Below, in pieces: positions 43,831 to 53,945 of a stretch of DNA of 64,000 nucleotides. The position numbers were made by a program, and so were the translations under genes. Under the pieces are notes generated by a model. That model saw only the letters and a program-made list of their open reading frames with translations. It was not told the origin of the DNA and made no database searches. The DNA comes from Peromyscus leucopus (taxonomy: Eukaryota > Chordata > Mammalia > Rodentia > Cricetidae): the NCBI RefSeq assembly GCF_004664715.2, contig NC_051071.1, positions 33,338,337 through 33,402,336 of the forward strand, in the 5' to 3' direction. Every line of letters starts with the position of its first letter. Position 1 is the stretch's first letter.

Positions 43831-44030
43831 AGAGCAGGTGAATAGGGGTGGCCTCATCTGGAGTTGCCACGCTCCCTCCTATCACTCTACCACATGCAAA
43901 GACTACTCATTGTCTGACAGCCCCTGTGCTCAGTCCACTGACTCCTTGCAGTCCCATCTGAGGCCTTCACGAACTGTTTCCTGTGCTGGTGGTGCTCTTC
44001 CCGCAAATGTCTGCCTGTTGTGGTCAGATT
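43831..44030 (+). mobile_element. L2 LINE fragment
   Basis: 'ctgaggccttcacgaactgt', 'ttcctgtgctggtggtgctc' and 'ttcccgcaaatgtctgcctg' follow the L2 segment 'ttgctgttccctctgcctgg ... gctcttccccagatgtctgc'. Confidence 0.6.
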
Positions 44031-44506
44031 TACAACCTTAGGAAAGGCTGCAAACAGACAGACACAAGGAACACACAGTGATGCTTTTGGATCATCACCT
44101 TGACTTTCTAGATCATTTTACACATTCAGAGCCTGAGATAGAAGAGTTCCCCTCAACATTCGCAATGGAGAATGATCAAAGACGCCAGGGAGAAAGTGCC
44201 AAACTATTTACTGGTCACAATCAGCCTCAGACTCCAGGTGGAACTCTCTCCCATCAGCTCTCACATTGTTAAACGTCAGGGTATTTGTGAGGCAGTTGCC
44301 AATTGGCAAATTATGTTGAAAACAAAAGTAATAAGCAGTCAAAATTCCCCAGGTGTGTTGTTACATTTTATTACAAGTACTCTTGTGGTTATCTGTGTCT
44401 GCTGCACCTATGGTGAAAATATTCTTTAACTGTGTATATCTCTTTCCCAATTCCATATTCTGTTTAATCAGATTGGTAGCTTGAGCTGGCCTTTGTAAGA
44501 ATATAG
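44031..44506. other. Anonymous sequence
   Basis: Nothing recognised. Confidence 0.35.
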
Positions 44507-44775
44507 ATGGTCCCCAAATAATGACTTCTTGACTTAAGATGTTTCAGCTTTATGATGATATGAAAACAGTATGCATTTAAGAGAAATTATAGGTGGGATT
44601 TGAATTCAGATCTTCTTAGAGGCTTGCAGGATACAATTCCATACTCTTGTGATGCCTGGTGGTGGCAGTGAGATGCAGCTTTGAGTCAGGCCTGAGACCA
44701 CCAGAAGTATAATGTGTGGTCACATTGTGATGTGCTGAAGTTTAGTCATATTAAGCATGTTTTCTCTTTCTAGTA
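44507..44775 (+). mobile_element. Tigger-like DNA transposon fragment
   Basis: 'ggtccccaaataatgacttc', 'ttgacttaagatgtttcagc' and 'tttatgatgatatgaaaaca' then 'gtatgcatttaag' follow a mammalian non-autonomous TcMar-Tigger element (ggtccccaacttacgatggt ... gactttacgatggtgcgaaa). 'cttgtgatgcctggtggtgg' with 'cagtgagatgcagctttgag' and the late 'gatgtgctgaagtttagtca' support a longer internal match. Confidence 0.7.
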
Positions 44776-45440
44776 TATATCAACTGATGATAGATTTGTG
44801 GGGATATAGCTCAATCAGAAATCAAGATGCACCTGTGTTTATACCACAGAAATTGGTATCAGTTGCAACCAAGGGCTTAGATCTTGTTATGTTGATTGTC
44901 TGGGTTTAAGAATGTATGTAATAAACAATGTTAATAATGCAGATTAAGTAGAAAAAATGTGTTGTATTATGAGCCATTAACTATGAAGAGCTGAAAACTT
45001 GATGGAATATTCTTCTGATATTTGGAAACTATAAACTACTGCAGAAAAACAGTAACTCTTGTCATTGATGAATGAATGGGGTTCAGAAATTCACCTCTGC
45101 AGCTTTAGTTTTTTTTTCCTTGCTCATTAATGTGAGAGAAACTGTCAGCCGGTATCCCTGTCACATCTATGAGTATTAATCAATTAAAATTAGTATTTAG
45201 CTATGACTACTGAAGTTTAGCAAACATCAATGGGAGCAATATGGGGAGAATTTCCTGGCTACACAACATTTTTAATAAAGAGTACTGTGGATTTCCTTAT
45301 TATTCCTAAGCTGTAAATTGCATTTTTCTATCAGTAAAATCCATACAGTAAACTTAAGTATGCATATCAATGCACTTTTTTTTTTTAAGATCTGGCTGTT
45401 GAACATCATATATCAGCATATTAGAGGTAACCCTTCTCAA
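44776..45440. other. Anonymous AT-rich sequence
   Basis: No repeat recognised with confidence. The sequence is AT-rich with short T runs near 45112 and 45378. Confidence 0.35.
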
Positions 45441-45590
45441 GTTGACATGTGTCACAGTTCAAATGTCATGTAGCCAAAGAGGGTATCTCTGACACCATTA
45501 CTTAAAGTCACAGCTATCGTAGCTCTAGTCCCTGACTTCATTTTCTTTTTCTTCACAGTATTTTTCATTTTTAATCTTTATTGTTTTTTT
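45441..45590 (+). mobile_element. L2 LINE 3' fragment
   Basis: 'cacagttcaaatgtcatgta', 'gccaaagagggtatctctga' and 'cttcattttctttttcttca' then 'cagtatttttcatttttaat' follow the L2 3' region (tcaaatgtcacctcctcaga ... tattttcttcatagcactta). Confidence 0.65.
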
Positions 45591-46581
45591 TTAACACAGG
45601 AATATCTAACATGTAGCCTTTGGGGGTAGGCATCTTTGATTAGCATGCTTGGGATGCTCATCCACACTGCAGTGAGTACCAAAATCTGTTCTTAGTTATT
45701 GATTCTCTTGTATGGACATATTACATATGGTTAAGGTCCATTAGATAAAACACTGGGGGGATTTTTACTTTTGACAATTATAAGCAGTGAGAATATCATA
45801 AAACATCAGCTCCTTCCATAAATCAGATAGAGCCATGAAAAACCAAGATCTTTGAAGAAAAACATTTATGATAAAAATGTATGGCAATACCAAAAGATAT
45901 TGATTATACATATCATGGTAATATATAGGCTGAAAAGCATTCAGATTTTGTAGTCCAGATTTTACACTTAGGAAAAATGCTTAGAATTCATTTTAGGAAA
46001 GAAAAGTGATAAGACTGCAAAGCTCTGTAAAATGCCCATGTATAATTTTGCTACTTCGAAGATGCACTTTCCCCTATATCAGTCTGATGGCTCAATGTAT
46101 TCTTTACAATCACATTTGATCTACCTTCTCTGCCCAGATGTCATGGTCATTACGCATACGCAAATGTTAAAAAACTGAAGTATCAAAATTTGCCTAACAG
46201 GAATAAGTAACTTGGGGAAAAGTGGGAAGCAGAGATGGACCACTTTTTGGCTTCTCAAAATTAAATAGTTAAGGTTAGGAGGCAGAGAGAATGTGCATTC
46301 AGCAAGATACATTCCCAAAGACAGAACTGAATATGAACCAAAGGACTGTATAAAGCAGGACCTGCTCATGGCCCAGAATCATCCATAGGTTACTTGAAAA
46401 ATAGTATCTCATCAACACTTGTGATGGCACACAAGTTATACTTTTTGGAAAATTCTGGATAAGTCTGATTCAGAAAATAATTCTGCTAATGATAAATCTT
46501 GGGGATGCTTAATCAACTTGTTTCATGTATAGTCATGTGTATGGATACATAAGAATGGCACTGGACAAAAAATGTGACTAA
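45591..46581. other. Anonymous AT-rich sequence
   Basis: About 1 kb, AT-rich, no recognised element. It could hide diverged L1 that I cannot support. Confidence 0.35.
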
Positions 46582-46754
46582 AGCTGGGTGGTGGTGGCAC
46601 CACCTTTAATACCAGAACTGGGGAGGCAGAGGCAGGCAGATCTCTGTGAGTTCAAGGCCAGCCTGGTCTACAGAGTGAGATCCAGGACAGGCACCAAAAC
46701 TACACAGAGAAACCCTGTTTTGAAAAAACAATAACAAAAAACAAACAAACAAAC
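46582..46754 (+). mobile_element. B1 SINE, young, cricetid-type
   Basis: 'agctgggtggtggtggcacc', 'aataccagaactggggaggc', 'gcagatctctgtgagttcaa' and 'ggccagcctggtctacagag' then 'gatccaggacaggcaccaaa' and 'actacacagagaaaccctgt', ending in an A-rich (aaac)n tail. This is the least diverged SINE in the window, and its variant positions are the main clue to the host clade. Confidence 0.95.
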
Positions 46755-47188
46755 ATGTCTGGCAAAGTCTAAAATGGTTCTTTCAGAGTTTAAAGCAAAA
46801 ATTCTATGTGGTAAGAAAAGGTATCAAGAACAACCAAAAGCAAGCTGGTGAGACAGACCACCATGGCTACCAGACAGGGACAAATAAACAATGAAAGCTA
46901 TAGACCAGAAAGCAAGCACATTTAAAGTTGCCAGCAAATAGCCACTGAAAAGGGAAGTGGGCCAAGCTTAGAACAGCTGAAGATGATGTGGAAAGACTTA
47001 CTACCAGGAACTCATTAAATACAGTCCATTTAAGGGGTAGGGATCAGGACATAGCTTCTGGCCTATCAGCATGTTGATCTATGTGTAACCAGATAATGTC
47101 ATTCTATTCCTAATACTCTATAAAAATGAATTGATTGACATCAGACCAATTTTAATTGTCACAGTTACTAGATAATAAGCAGGTCTGA
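46755..47188. other. Anonymous sequence
   Basis: Nothing recognised. Confidence 0.35.
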
Positions 47189-47340
47189 GAGTCTCCTGCA
47201 GACCTTCTGAATCAGAGAGTTTAGAGTGAAGCCAAGTAATAGCAAAGAATATTAAAATCTCTGAGGATAAAAAAAAAAGAGCTTAGGGTTGACTTTACTT
47301 TAAATTATTTTTAAAAATCAACCACATTTTTGCATGAATC
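47189..47340 (+). repeat. Inverted repeat arm B (partner 47630-47784)
   Basis: A 152-bp arm whose reverse complement recurs 289 bp downstream. Landmarks are 'gaccttctgaatcagagagt', 'gccaagtaatagcaaagaat', an A10 run, 'actttaaatta' and 'tttgcatgaatc'. By eye identity is in the high eighties in percent. The first 35 bp faintly resemble a MER5-type hAT element. Confidence 0.93.
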
Positions 47341-47629
47341 ATATATTTAGTCACTAGCAGAATTTCTTCCAATTTTATAATGGAAAATTCTGTCCAGTTG
47401 CAGAGGCTTTATATACAGTCATCTGATATGGACTGAACTAGAGGAGGAAGAACAGTATTGCTATGGATGACTCAGAAGCCTGCACCAGAAGGGAGGGGTG
47501 GCTCTAAGGAGCCAGCAAACAGGCAGGACTGGCCTTCCCAGGCATAACAAGTCAAAATCAGAGCCTTTAAAAATGATGCTTGCCCCAAGAAAGCAGCATA
47601 CAGCACATTAACGCCATTGTTCCCACAGA
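47341..47629. other. Spacer of the B/B' inverted repeat
   Basis: A 289-bp loop region with no recognised repeat. It starts and ends abruptly where the arm homology stops. Confidence 0.6.
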
Positions 47630-47784
47630 GATTCATGCAAAAGTGTGGTTGATTGATTTTTTAAAACAATTTAAAGTAAAACCAAAGTTCTTCTCTTTTT
47701 TTTTGTCCTCACAAACTTTAATATTCTTTGCTATTACTTGGCTTTTCTCTAAACTCTCTGATTCAGAAGGTCTGCTGGAGACTC
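47630..47784 (-). repeat. Inverted repeat arm B'
   Basis: A 155-bp reverse-complement copy of 47189-47340. Plus-strand landmarks are 'gattcatgcaaaagtgtggt', 'tatcttg'-like divergence in the middle, 'attctttgctattacttggc', 'taaactctctgattcagaag' and 'ggtctgctggagactc'. Relative to arm B it has a 4-bp insertion (tcaa type) and a diverged block next to the A/T run. Confidence 0.93.
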
Positions 47785-49174
47785 AACATCCTCCTCTTCA
47801 GCCCCTAGCCTGTTGATTCTAAGAAGCCAGGGTAGGTTATTAGACCCTTCAGTCTTAGGCAACAGATACATCTGCACAAGACACAAAACCTCAACAGGGA
47901 CACCAGAGGCAAAACATTGGTGGACGGGGGCTCTACCCACATCTGGGACTCCAGGGTTCCTTGCACAAGCAATGCAGTGTCCCCAAATCACCTTTCAGTA
48001 CCACATTTTCGATGGACTGAACATTTTGATAAAGTGACTATGCCCACACTGACATGGCTCTTATGTACCCTAAGTGTGAATTTCATAAACAATTAGCATC
48101 TGGGTCTATGTTGTTCCCTGAAATCTATCAAGGTGACTGTTATCTTACATGACAGTGGTAGAGTACTGAAGAGAAGTCTGGGGATAGATGCATCCACCCC
48201 AACACTGTCCCTAATGTTTGCCCTACTTCATCTTCCTTGAAGAAGCCTAAACTTTGAATATACACAGGAGTTTTGGAAGATGAAACCTAAAGTTTAAAAG
48301 ATAAAATGTTGGTAAAGCCATGCTAACAAATCCACATTGCACCTGTTTTATATGGGACATTTTTCCCCCTACTAATAGACGATTAAATGTAAATCCTAAT
48401 GTACATTCCATTTTACATGCAATATGGGCTAGTTACAGTTGCTATGGAAACCTCCACTTTTGCATTTACTGATTTTAATTCTGTGACATTTGCTGACTTT
48501 AGTACAATGTAAAGTTTATAAATATAGCATACAGGTTTGTAGAGCTTTTTTTTTTAAGAATTCAATTTGCATAGCTAATTCCATCACAAATCTCTAGGTG
48601 TATTAGAGGGAAAGGCATTAGACCAATCCTAACTAATGGTAATCAGCAAACAACAGACTATTTCCAGAAACAACTATTTCTATTGATCCTCAGAAAGCTC
48701 CTTTCATTAAATGAACATTCTATCCATTGTATCAGCTTTTTTAGCCATTGAGTCAGTGACTGTTTCTCAATGTGGAATTAGTAGAGTGCTTTTATTCATT
48801 TAAAATACCTTCAACGCTGTTGTTTCCCTTTATATTTAACAAAGAACTGGTGAGAGAAACAAGCCAGACTTGGTGAAAGAAAGCACAAGGCCACACTTTG
48901 GGGACTACTTCCAACCCAGAGTGATCCCTGGGCTTTCTGCTAAGCTTTCGGTGGCTCCTTGCAAATCAACCTCTTCCTCATCTTCATTCCTGGGTCCAGT
49001 TGTCTTTGCATCTTTAGACTCTAGCACAGTTTCCTGTGCATGAGATAAACACACACACTCTGTAACTGCCATATACTCTTTTCTATTCTGGGCTTACTGA
49101 GACACAGAAATTGAGAGGGACCCAGTGAGCAAACCGTCTAAAGTTATCTGCCAACATTTGTTGCAGATATTTCT
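47785..49174. other. Anonymous sequence with an RFX X-box-like motif
   Basis: No transposable element recognised. AT-rich around 48300-48850. At 48438-48451 the motif GTTGCTATGGAAAC is a close match to the RFX X-box. The surrounding sequence has few repeats and several AT-rich motif clusters. Confidence 0.35.
48438..48451 (+). promoter_or_regulatory. Candidate RFX X-box
   Basis: GTTGCTATGGAAAC resembles the imperfect palindrome recognised by RFX factors (GTTRCC, spacer, RGYAAC). It is a sequence match only, with no promoter or gene nearby in this window. Confidence 0.35.
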
Positions 49175-49356
49175 TTTAAGTTATTTTATTTTCCACGGAG
49201 AAGGGGAGCACATGCCTTGACATACTTATGGAAGGCAGAGGACAACTTATGGGATCCAGCCCTCTCCTTCCACATTGTGGGCCTTAGGAATTGAACTCAG
49301 TTCATCAGGTTTAGTAACAAGTGCCTTTACTTGCTGAACCATCTTGCTGGTCCTCA
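49175..49356 (-). mobile_element. B2/B3-type SINE, minus strand
   Basis: 'aaggcagaggacaacttatg', 'ctctccttccacattgtggg', 'cttaggaattgaactcagtt' and 'catcaggtttagtaacaagt' then 'acttgctgaaccatcttgct' is a reversed tRNA-derived SINE with its AT-rich tail at the left. Confidence 0.85.
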
Positions 49357-50330
49357 TTCACCAACTTATTAAAAGTAGCTACATCATTAGGAGCTTCCTG
49401 AACTGATATGCAAAGATAAAAATGTGTGTCATCATCATAGATCCATTAAAAAAAAAAATCAGTGATTTGGGGAGTCTTTTGTGAAGAGCCCTGATTCAGA
49501 TAACCCCATGCATACATATAAGTATATAGAAAACAGAAAAACATACATAAGAACATTCTAAGTGATAACATAAAAGTCTATGCATCTAATGAGAGGGACA
49601 GATTTATCCAACATTTGTTGAGTCTCTCCATTGTGCCAGACACTGCTTAGCAATCTTGGAATAGTAAAGTATCTACTATTGTATCTGAAGATGACAATAG
49701 TGGATGAAAGAAAACTCTAATGCCACACTTAAGACGTCTAGAGAAAAGCAACACCGGCTAACAAAGTGGCAGTGGGCTTAAGAGAATCATGAGAGCTTTT
49801 CAACCACAAGAAGTACTAGAGAATAGGGCCACTGATAACTCATGAGACATAATGAGTCTCTAAAAATGGTGAAGAGAGTGAATGTTTTATCTGCTTTACA
49901 AAAAAACAAGAACAAACTGGTACATGATGAAGATGTCAGCTAAGGTAAAGCAAAGCAGGAACAAGGAAGAGCAAGGGGATGGGTAACAATGCATCAGGTA
50001 GCTCAGCAGAGGCAGAGAGGACCCAGGAGTTTAAGAGTGGGCAGGCCTTCTGGTGTGCTGTTATGGCCATTTCAAGCAGACCCTAGGAAGTAGGTGGAGT
50101 GTCCATGATTAAACCAAAAGCTGCTTGAGGCTTGAAGTCACTGGCACCTGCTGCTGACAAGAACAGATGGTCATGAAACCTGGAAAACCTCTTCTTTCCT
50201 TATCCCAGCAACATTTGAGTACACAGTCTCCAACACCCGCCATGGCCAGTCCATTGCTTATGGAGTTCACTGTCATCTCTACCTGGGCAAGCTAACATCT
50301 TTTTCCAGCTTGACTTTCTTCATCTGCTTT
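49357..50330. other. Anonymous sequence with a weak MIR at 49600-49670
   Basis: 'ccaacatttgttgagtctct' with 'ccattgtgccagacactgct' at 49600-49670 looks like a plus-strand MIR 5' part. The rest is unrecognised. Confidence 0.45.
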
Positions 50331-50690
50331 TAAATTCTGCCAAACAATTCTTTATACAGCAGCCAGAGAGATGTGTATAAAGTGGTGTTCCAATTGTGAA
50401 CCCTCCCTCACACCTTCAGCAAAAGGAGGACATAGATCCAGAGCATGGAATTCAAGAAAAATAACAATCTGAACCCATAACCCTGTCTGTCCAGTCAAAC
50501 ATGGCCTGACCACAACCATATCTTCAGCTTCTCATTGCTTCCTGCAGATCATCTTTGCTGTCTGAACTAGACAGAGATGGCTGGACCTCCTACCATAGGA
50601 CCTTAACACTCGTCCCTTCTCTTTCAGAATGCCACCTTCATACCTTACATCACATTTGTCTGCTTAAGTCTTATGTGTTCTTTTTCAAAA
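50331..50690 (+). mobile_element. L2 LINE fragment
   Basis: 'ttctttatacagcagccaga', 'gagatgtgtataaagtggtg', 'aaacatggcctgaccacaac' and 'tcttcagcttctcattgctt' then 'cagaatgccaccttcatacc' follow the L2 3' region in order (tcttcacacagcagccagag ... cctacaaggccct ... ctcatctcctaccac). Confidence 0.6.
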
Positions 50691-51042
50691 GTATGTTTAT
50701 TTGCTTATTTGGTTAGCCTGGGCATACATGTGTGTGCATGCTGGTGGAGGCCAGAGGACAACTTCCAGTTGTCTTCTTCACCCACCCACCCCCCCGCCCA
50801 CCCTTTGTAGAGGCAGAATCTTTCTCCTTCTATGTTTCTTTCATGCTGTGTACCTTAGAGTAGTTGGCCAGGAAGCATCCAGGCAATTCCCCTGTCTCTT
50901 CCTCTTATCCCACCAAGGGCTGCTAGGAATGCAGATGCATGCCACCAGTTTTGGCTTTTCATGTGGGTTCCAGAGGCTGACCCCAAGTCATCAGGCTTGC
51001 ATGGGAAGGGCTTTCCCTACTGTGTATCCTATCAGTCCTCAT
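50691..51042 (-). mobile_element. RSINE1/B4-family SINE, minus strand
   Basis: 'gtggaggccagaggacaact', 'tgctaggaatgcagatgcat', 'gccaccagttttggcttttc' and 'atgtgggttccagaggctga' then 'caagtcatcaggcttgcatg' is a reversed composite SINE. The longest open frame of the window (211 codons, 50701-51336) starts inside it and is therefore not credible as a gene. Confidence 0.75.
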
Positions 51043-51434
51043 TGGTTCTTTATAAAACTTCACATCTGTAAAAGATCTAGATTAGTTGAGAAGAAGAGCA
51101 TGCTAGCTGGAGAGAACAAAGGCTCAAGATGTCACTGGACACACACGTCTTGGACAGGTTTAGTGGTGTTTGGCGGGCTTCTGTACATAGGAGTCTACAA
51201 ATGTGAAGATTATTCTATGCTTGAAGGTGCTGATGCCATTGTACCCCATGCTTGGGCTCTCCAGCCAGCTATCCTACAACTATGTAACCCCACAGCTTCT
51301 AAACTCTTTTTCAGTGATTATCCCACTGATCACTAAGAGTCCTAGTAAAGAGAAGGGCATCTTCCTAGAAACTTGGAGCCACATTAACATCTGCACCAAT
51401 TTCCATTCACACTGCAATCTCTGAACATGATACA
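51043..51434. other. Anonymous sequence
   Basis: Holds the 3' part of the spurious 211-codon frame. Nothing else recognised. Confidence 0.35.
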
Positions 51435-51802
51435 GGCAAAACTTCAAATGTGACTATCTCCCCAACTCCCAGTATTGGTGCTTTGCTCCAGGAGGATGCT
51501 ATTTGGAGATAGGGCCTGTAGGACATGGGGCCTAGTGAGAGGCTTTTGGGTCATTGGGCATGTATCTTTGAATGGAATCATAGGACTCTGACCCCTTCAT
51601 CTTCCTTTTTTGCTACCCTGCCATGAAGCAAGCTGCTCACCCCACATATGCTTCTGACTGTTGCCTTCCAGAACCCTACCAGGGGTCTTAAAGCAATGGG
51701 TCCTCATGACCTCAGACTAAGACTTCTAAACAAGGAACCCAATGAGCTTTTTATCTTTATCTCAGACATTTTGTTCTAGCAGTAGAAGACTGGATCACAC
51801 AG
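51435..51802 (+). mobile_element. ORR1-type MaLR solo LTR
   Basis: 'gctatttggagatagggcct', 'acatggggcctagtgagagg', 'cttttgggtcattgggcatg', 'ccctgccatgaagcaagctg' and the end 'atctcagacattttgttcta' with 'ggatcacacag' follow ORR1-like LTRs (gggcctagtggaagg ... gtcattgggggcgtgcc ... tctcaggtattttgtc). No internal region or viral gene. Confidence 0.8.
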
Positions 51803-52717
51803 AGCCCAAGCATGGGCCACCATGGCAGCATCGCCTTCAAGCACAGAGTAATCTTCGTGTCTGTAGACTCCCATGTACAGAGGTCAGCCAAACACCACTA
51901 AACCTTACCCAGACCTGTGTGTCCAGTGGCATCTTGGGCCTCTGTTCCCTCTGACCAGCATGCTTTTCTTCCCAACAATTCTAAATCCTACCATCCCTCT
52001 AGGACCATTTCCATCAATCTCCATGGCACAGGATCACAATTCATTCCTATATGCCCTAAATTCTAGTGACAAAAGATGCCACCACCCTTAAAATCCTTCG
52101 TGATTTCAGTCAAAATGTGATAAGCATCAATTAGACTCCAGGTCCTGTGTTTACTGAGTTACTGAATTAAATAACAAGCAGTCTCCTGCACCGCTGGATA
52201 GTTTCTGTACTGTAAATGGCAGCAGGCCAAGGGGATAGAAGAAAGGGCCTGAAATCCAGAACTCTCTATGAAGCCAAAGGAACTAACGCTGGCCAGGAAG
52301 AACAGAAGACCAAGCATCAAGTCCCACACACAGAAAGGCTGCTGGCTCACTCTCAGGGAACTCTTCACAGAACTCACACAGATGGATCTCTCTATCTTAC
52401 ACAAAAGACAGACATTGGGCCTGTTTGCATGGACACCACTGAGTTCCCACTGTCTTTACACATCAGAGCCTGCTTCTCCACTGGTAGTCATCATTCCATC
52501 TAGAATATTCTGGATTCTTTTGTTTTGTTTGCCCCTAACCATGGATTCTGTATGAACGACACATATACAGTCCTTGAGCTCAAGAAATATACAGAGGTGT
52601 GGCCCTCACAATGGATTTCTCAAGGTATACTTGGTAGGCTCCTGGTGGAGGATGAGAGCCCCTGAGAAACATTCGATCTCTTCAGGCTTTAATTTCTTCA
52701 TCTATGAAGGTGGCATT
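51803..52717. other. Anonymous sequence ending in a MIR-like patch
   Basis: Two nested 95-codon frames at 52216-52555 and an opposing 81-codon frame overlap without any domain. A minus-strand MIR-like patch (ttaatttcttcatctatgaa) lies near 52690. Confidence 0.4.
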
Positions 52718-52725
52718 GTCTAGAA

Positions 52726-52951
52726 CAGTGGTTCTCAACCTGTGGATCAAGACCCCTTTGGGGGGTCAAATAACCCCTTCACAGGGGTTGCCTAAGACCA
52801 TTGGAAAACACAGGTACTAGCAATGTGACTCATAACAATAACAAAATTACAGTTATGAAGTAGCAATGAAAATAATTTTGTGGTTGGGGGTCACCACAAC
52901 ATGAAAAATTGTATCAAAAGGCTGCAGCATTAGGAAGGATGAGAACCACTG
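52726..52951 (+). mobile_element. URR1-like hAT MITE
   Basis: Terminal inverted repeats cagtggttctcaacc (left) and ggatgagaaccactg (right) bound a 226-bp element with 'gacccctttggggggtcaaa', 'taaccccttcacaggggttg', 'attacagttatgaagtagca' and 'ggttgggggtcaccacaaca'. The 8-bp flanks GTCTAGAA and ACCTAGAA fit a hAT target duplication with two differences. Non-autonomous; no transposase. Confidence 0.93.
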
Positions 52952-53124
52952 ACCTAGAAGGTAATGGAGTTGAGCCATAAGGTTCTTCTCTGGACTTGGG
53001 CAGTCTGGATCAAGCCATGGAACAGAAGATCTTGCTGTCTCTGAAACCCTGGCATGATGGCACAGTCCCATTCAGTCTTGGTTTTATGGTCTGAGAGGTG
53101 GGGATCATCTAAGGCATATGGTTC

Positions 53125-53190
53125 AGTAGAGTCAACAATGCAACAGCACCTGGGCACAGGACTGGGCACACAGCCGGTACTCAACAAATC
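53125..53190 (-). mobile_element. MIR SINE, minus strand, 5' part
   Basis: 'gcacctgggcacaggactgg' and 'gcacacagccggtactcaac' match reversed MIR (cagtgcctggcacatagtag ... gtgctcaataaa). Confidence 0.65.
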
Positions 53191-53834
53191 ATTGTCATTG
53201 TCCTTGTGTTTTCCTCGGCTAATCCCCTGCCTCAGTTTTATAGACTCCTAGCCATTCAAAGCTTTGGACAACCTACTTTTTCCTGATTTCTCTCAGCGTC
53301 ATCTAGCTATACACCACAGGCAAGGGAGAGGGATTTGGATTTTTTTTTTTAATTCACTATGTAATAAGCTGGAAACTTCACAAAATCGCTATGGGCTATG
53401 GTCAACGTCTTGTTAAGGATTAAATTTTCTACCTATTCACAGACAATTTCTCATGGCCAGGTAAATAAAAGGGATTAATTTTGAAACATCTTAGCTTTCA
53501 AGCAGACTTAGAAGAACAGCCCTTTTCCTCTCCCTCACTCCAGGTTTAGATTCCAATGGGTTAAGGAATCTGGTTATAGCCATGATTAGGAGGACATTGA
53601 TGCTTCCTGCCTCTACCTCCCTCCTTGTAGCTGCTTAAGGAGCTCCATTACTCTAAACATCATCAGATATACAGCATCATCAGCAAGTAAACAGTGCCCT
53701 AGATTACATATTTAGATCACAATTGATGACATGAAAAAGAATTTCAGATGAGTGTGTTTTTTAATGTCTCAGTAGCCCAATGCTGCTTCAGCAAACCCCT
53801 CATGGCCCCTTATCATAGCTAGATGCCTAGCTAG
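53191..53834. other. Anonymous sequence
   Basis: Contains a T run at 53341-53350. Nothing else recognised. Confidence 0.35.
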
Positions 53835-53945
53835 CTGTCTTCCCTTCTAGGCTGAGAGCATCCTGAGGACAGGCCTTCCCTGTGGTCCTTCATCCTTGAG
53901 CACATAATAAAGAAAACACAGCAGCTACTGATGAATGAATAAACC
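53835..53945 (+). mobile_element. L2 LINE 3' terminus
   Basis: 'tagctgtcttcccttctagg', 'ctgagagcatcctgaggaca' and 'ggccttccctgtggtccttc' then 'tgaatgaataaa' follow the L2 3' end (ctagactgtgagctccttga gggcagggac ... tgaatgaatgaa). Confidence 0.65.

Noticed and set aside
47189..47784. B/B' inverted repeat as a transposon with long terminal inverted repeats
   Set aside because: The 289-bp interior has no transposase-like frame, and I saw no target duplication outside the arms. A fold-back element is not excluded but lacks support.
50701..51336. 211-codon plus-strand frame, the longest in the window
   Set aside because: It begins inside a minus-strand RSINE1/B4-type SINE and runs into anonymous sequence. 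No domain, no conserved motif, no gene context.
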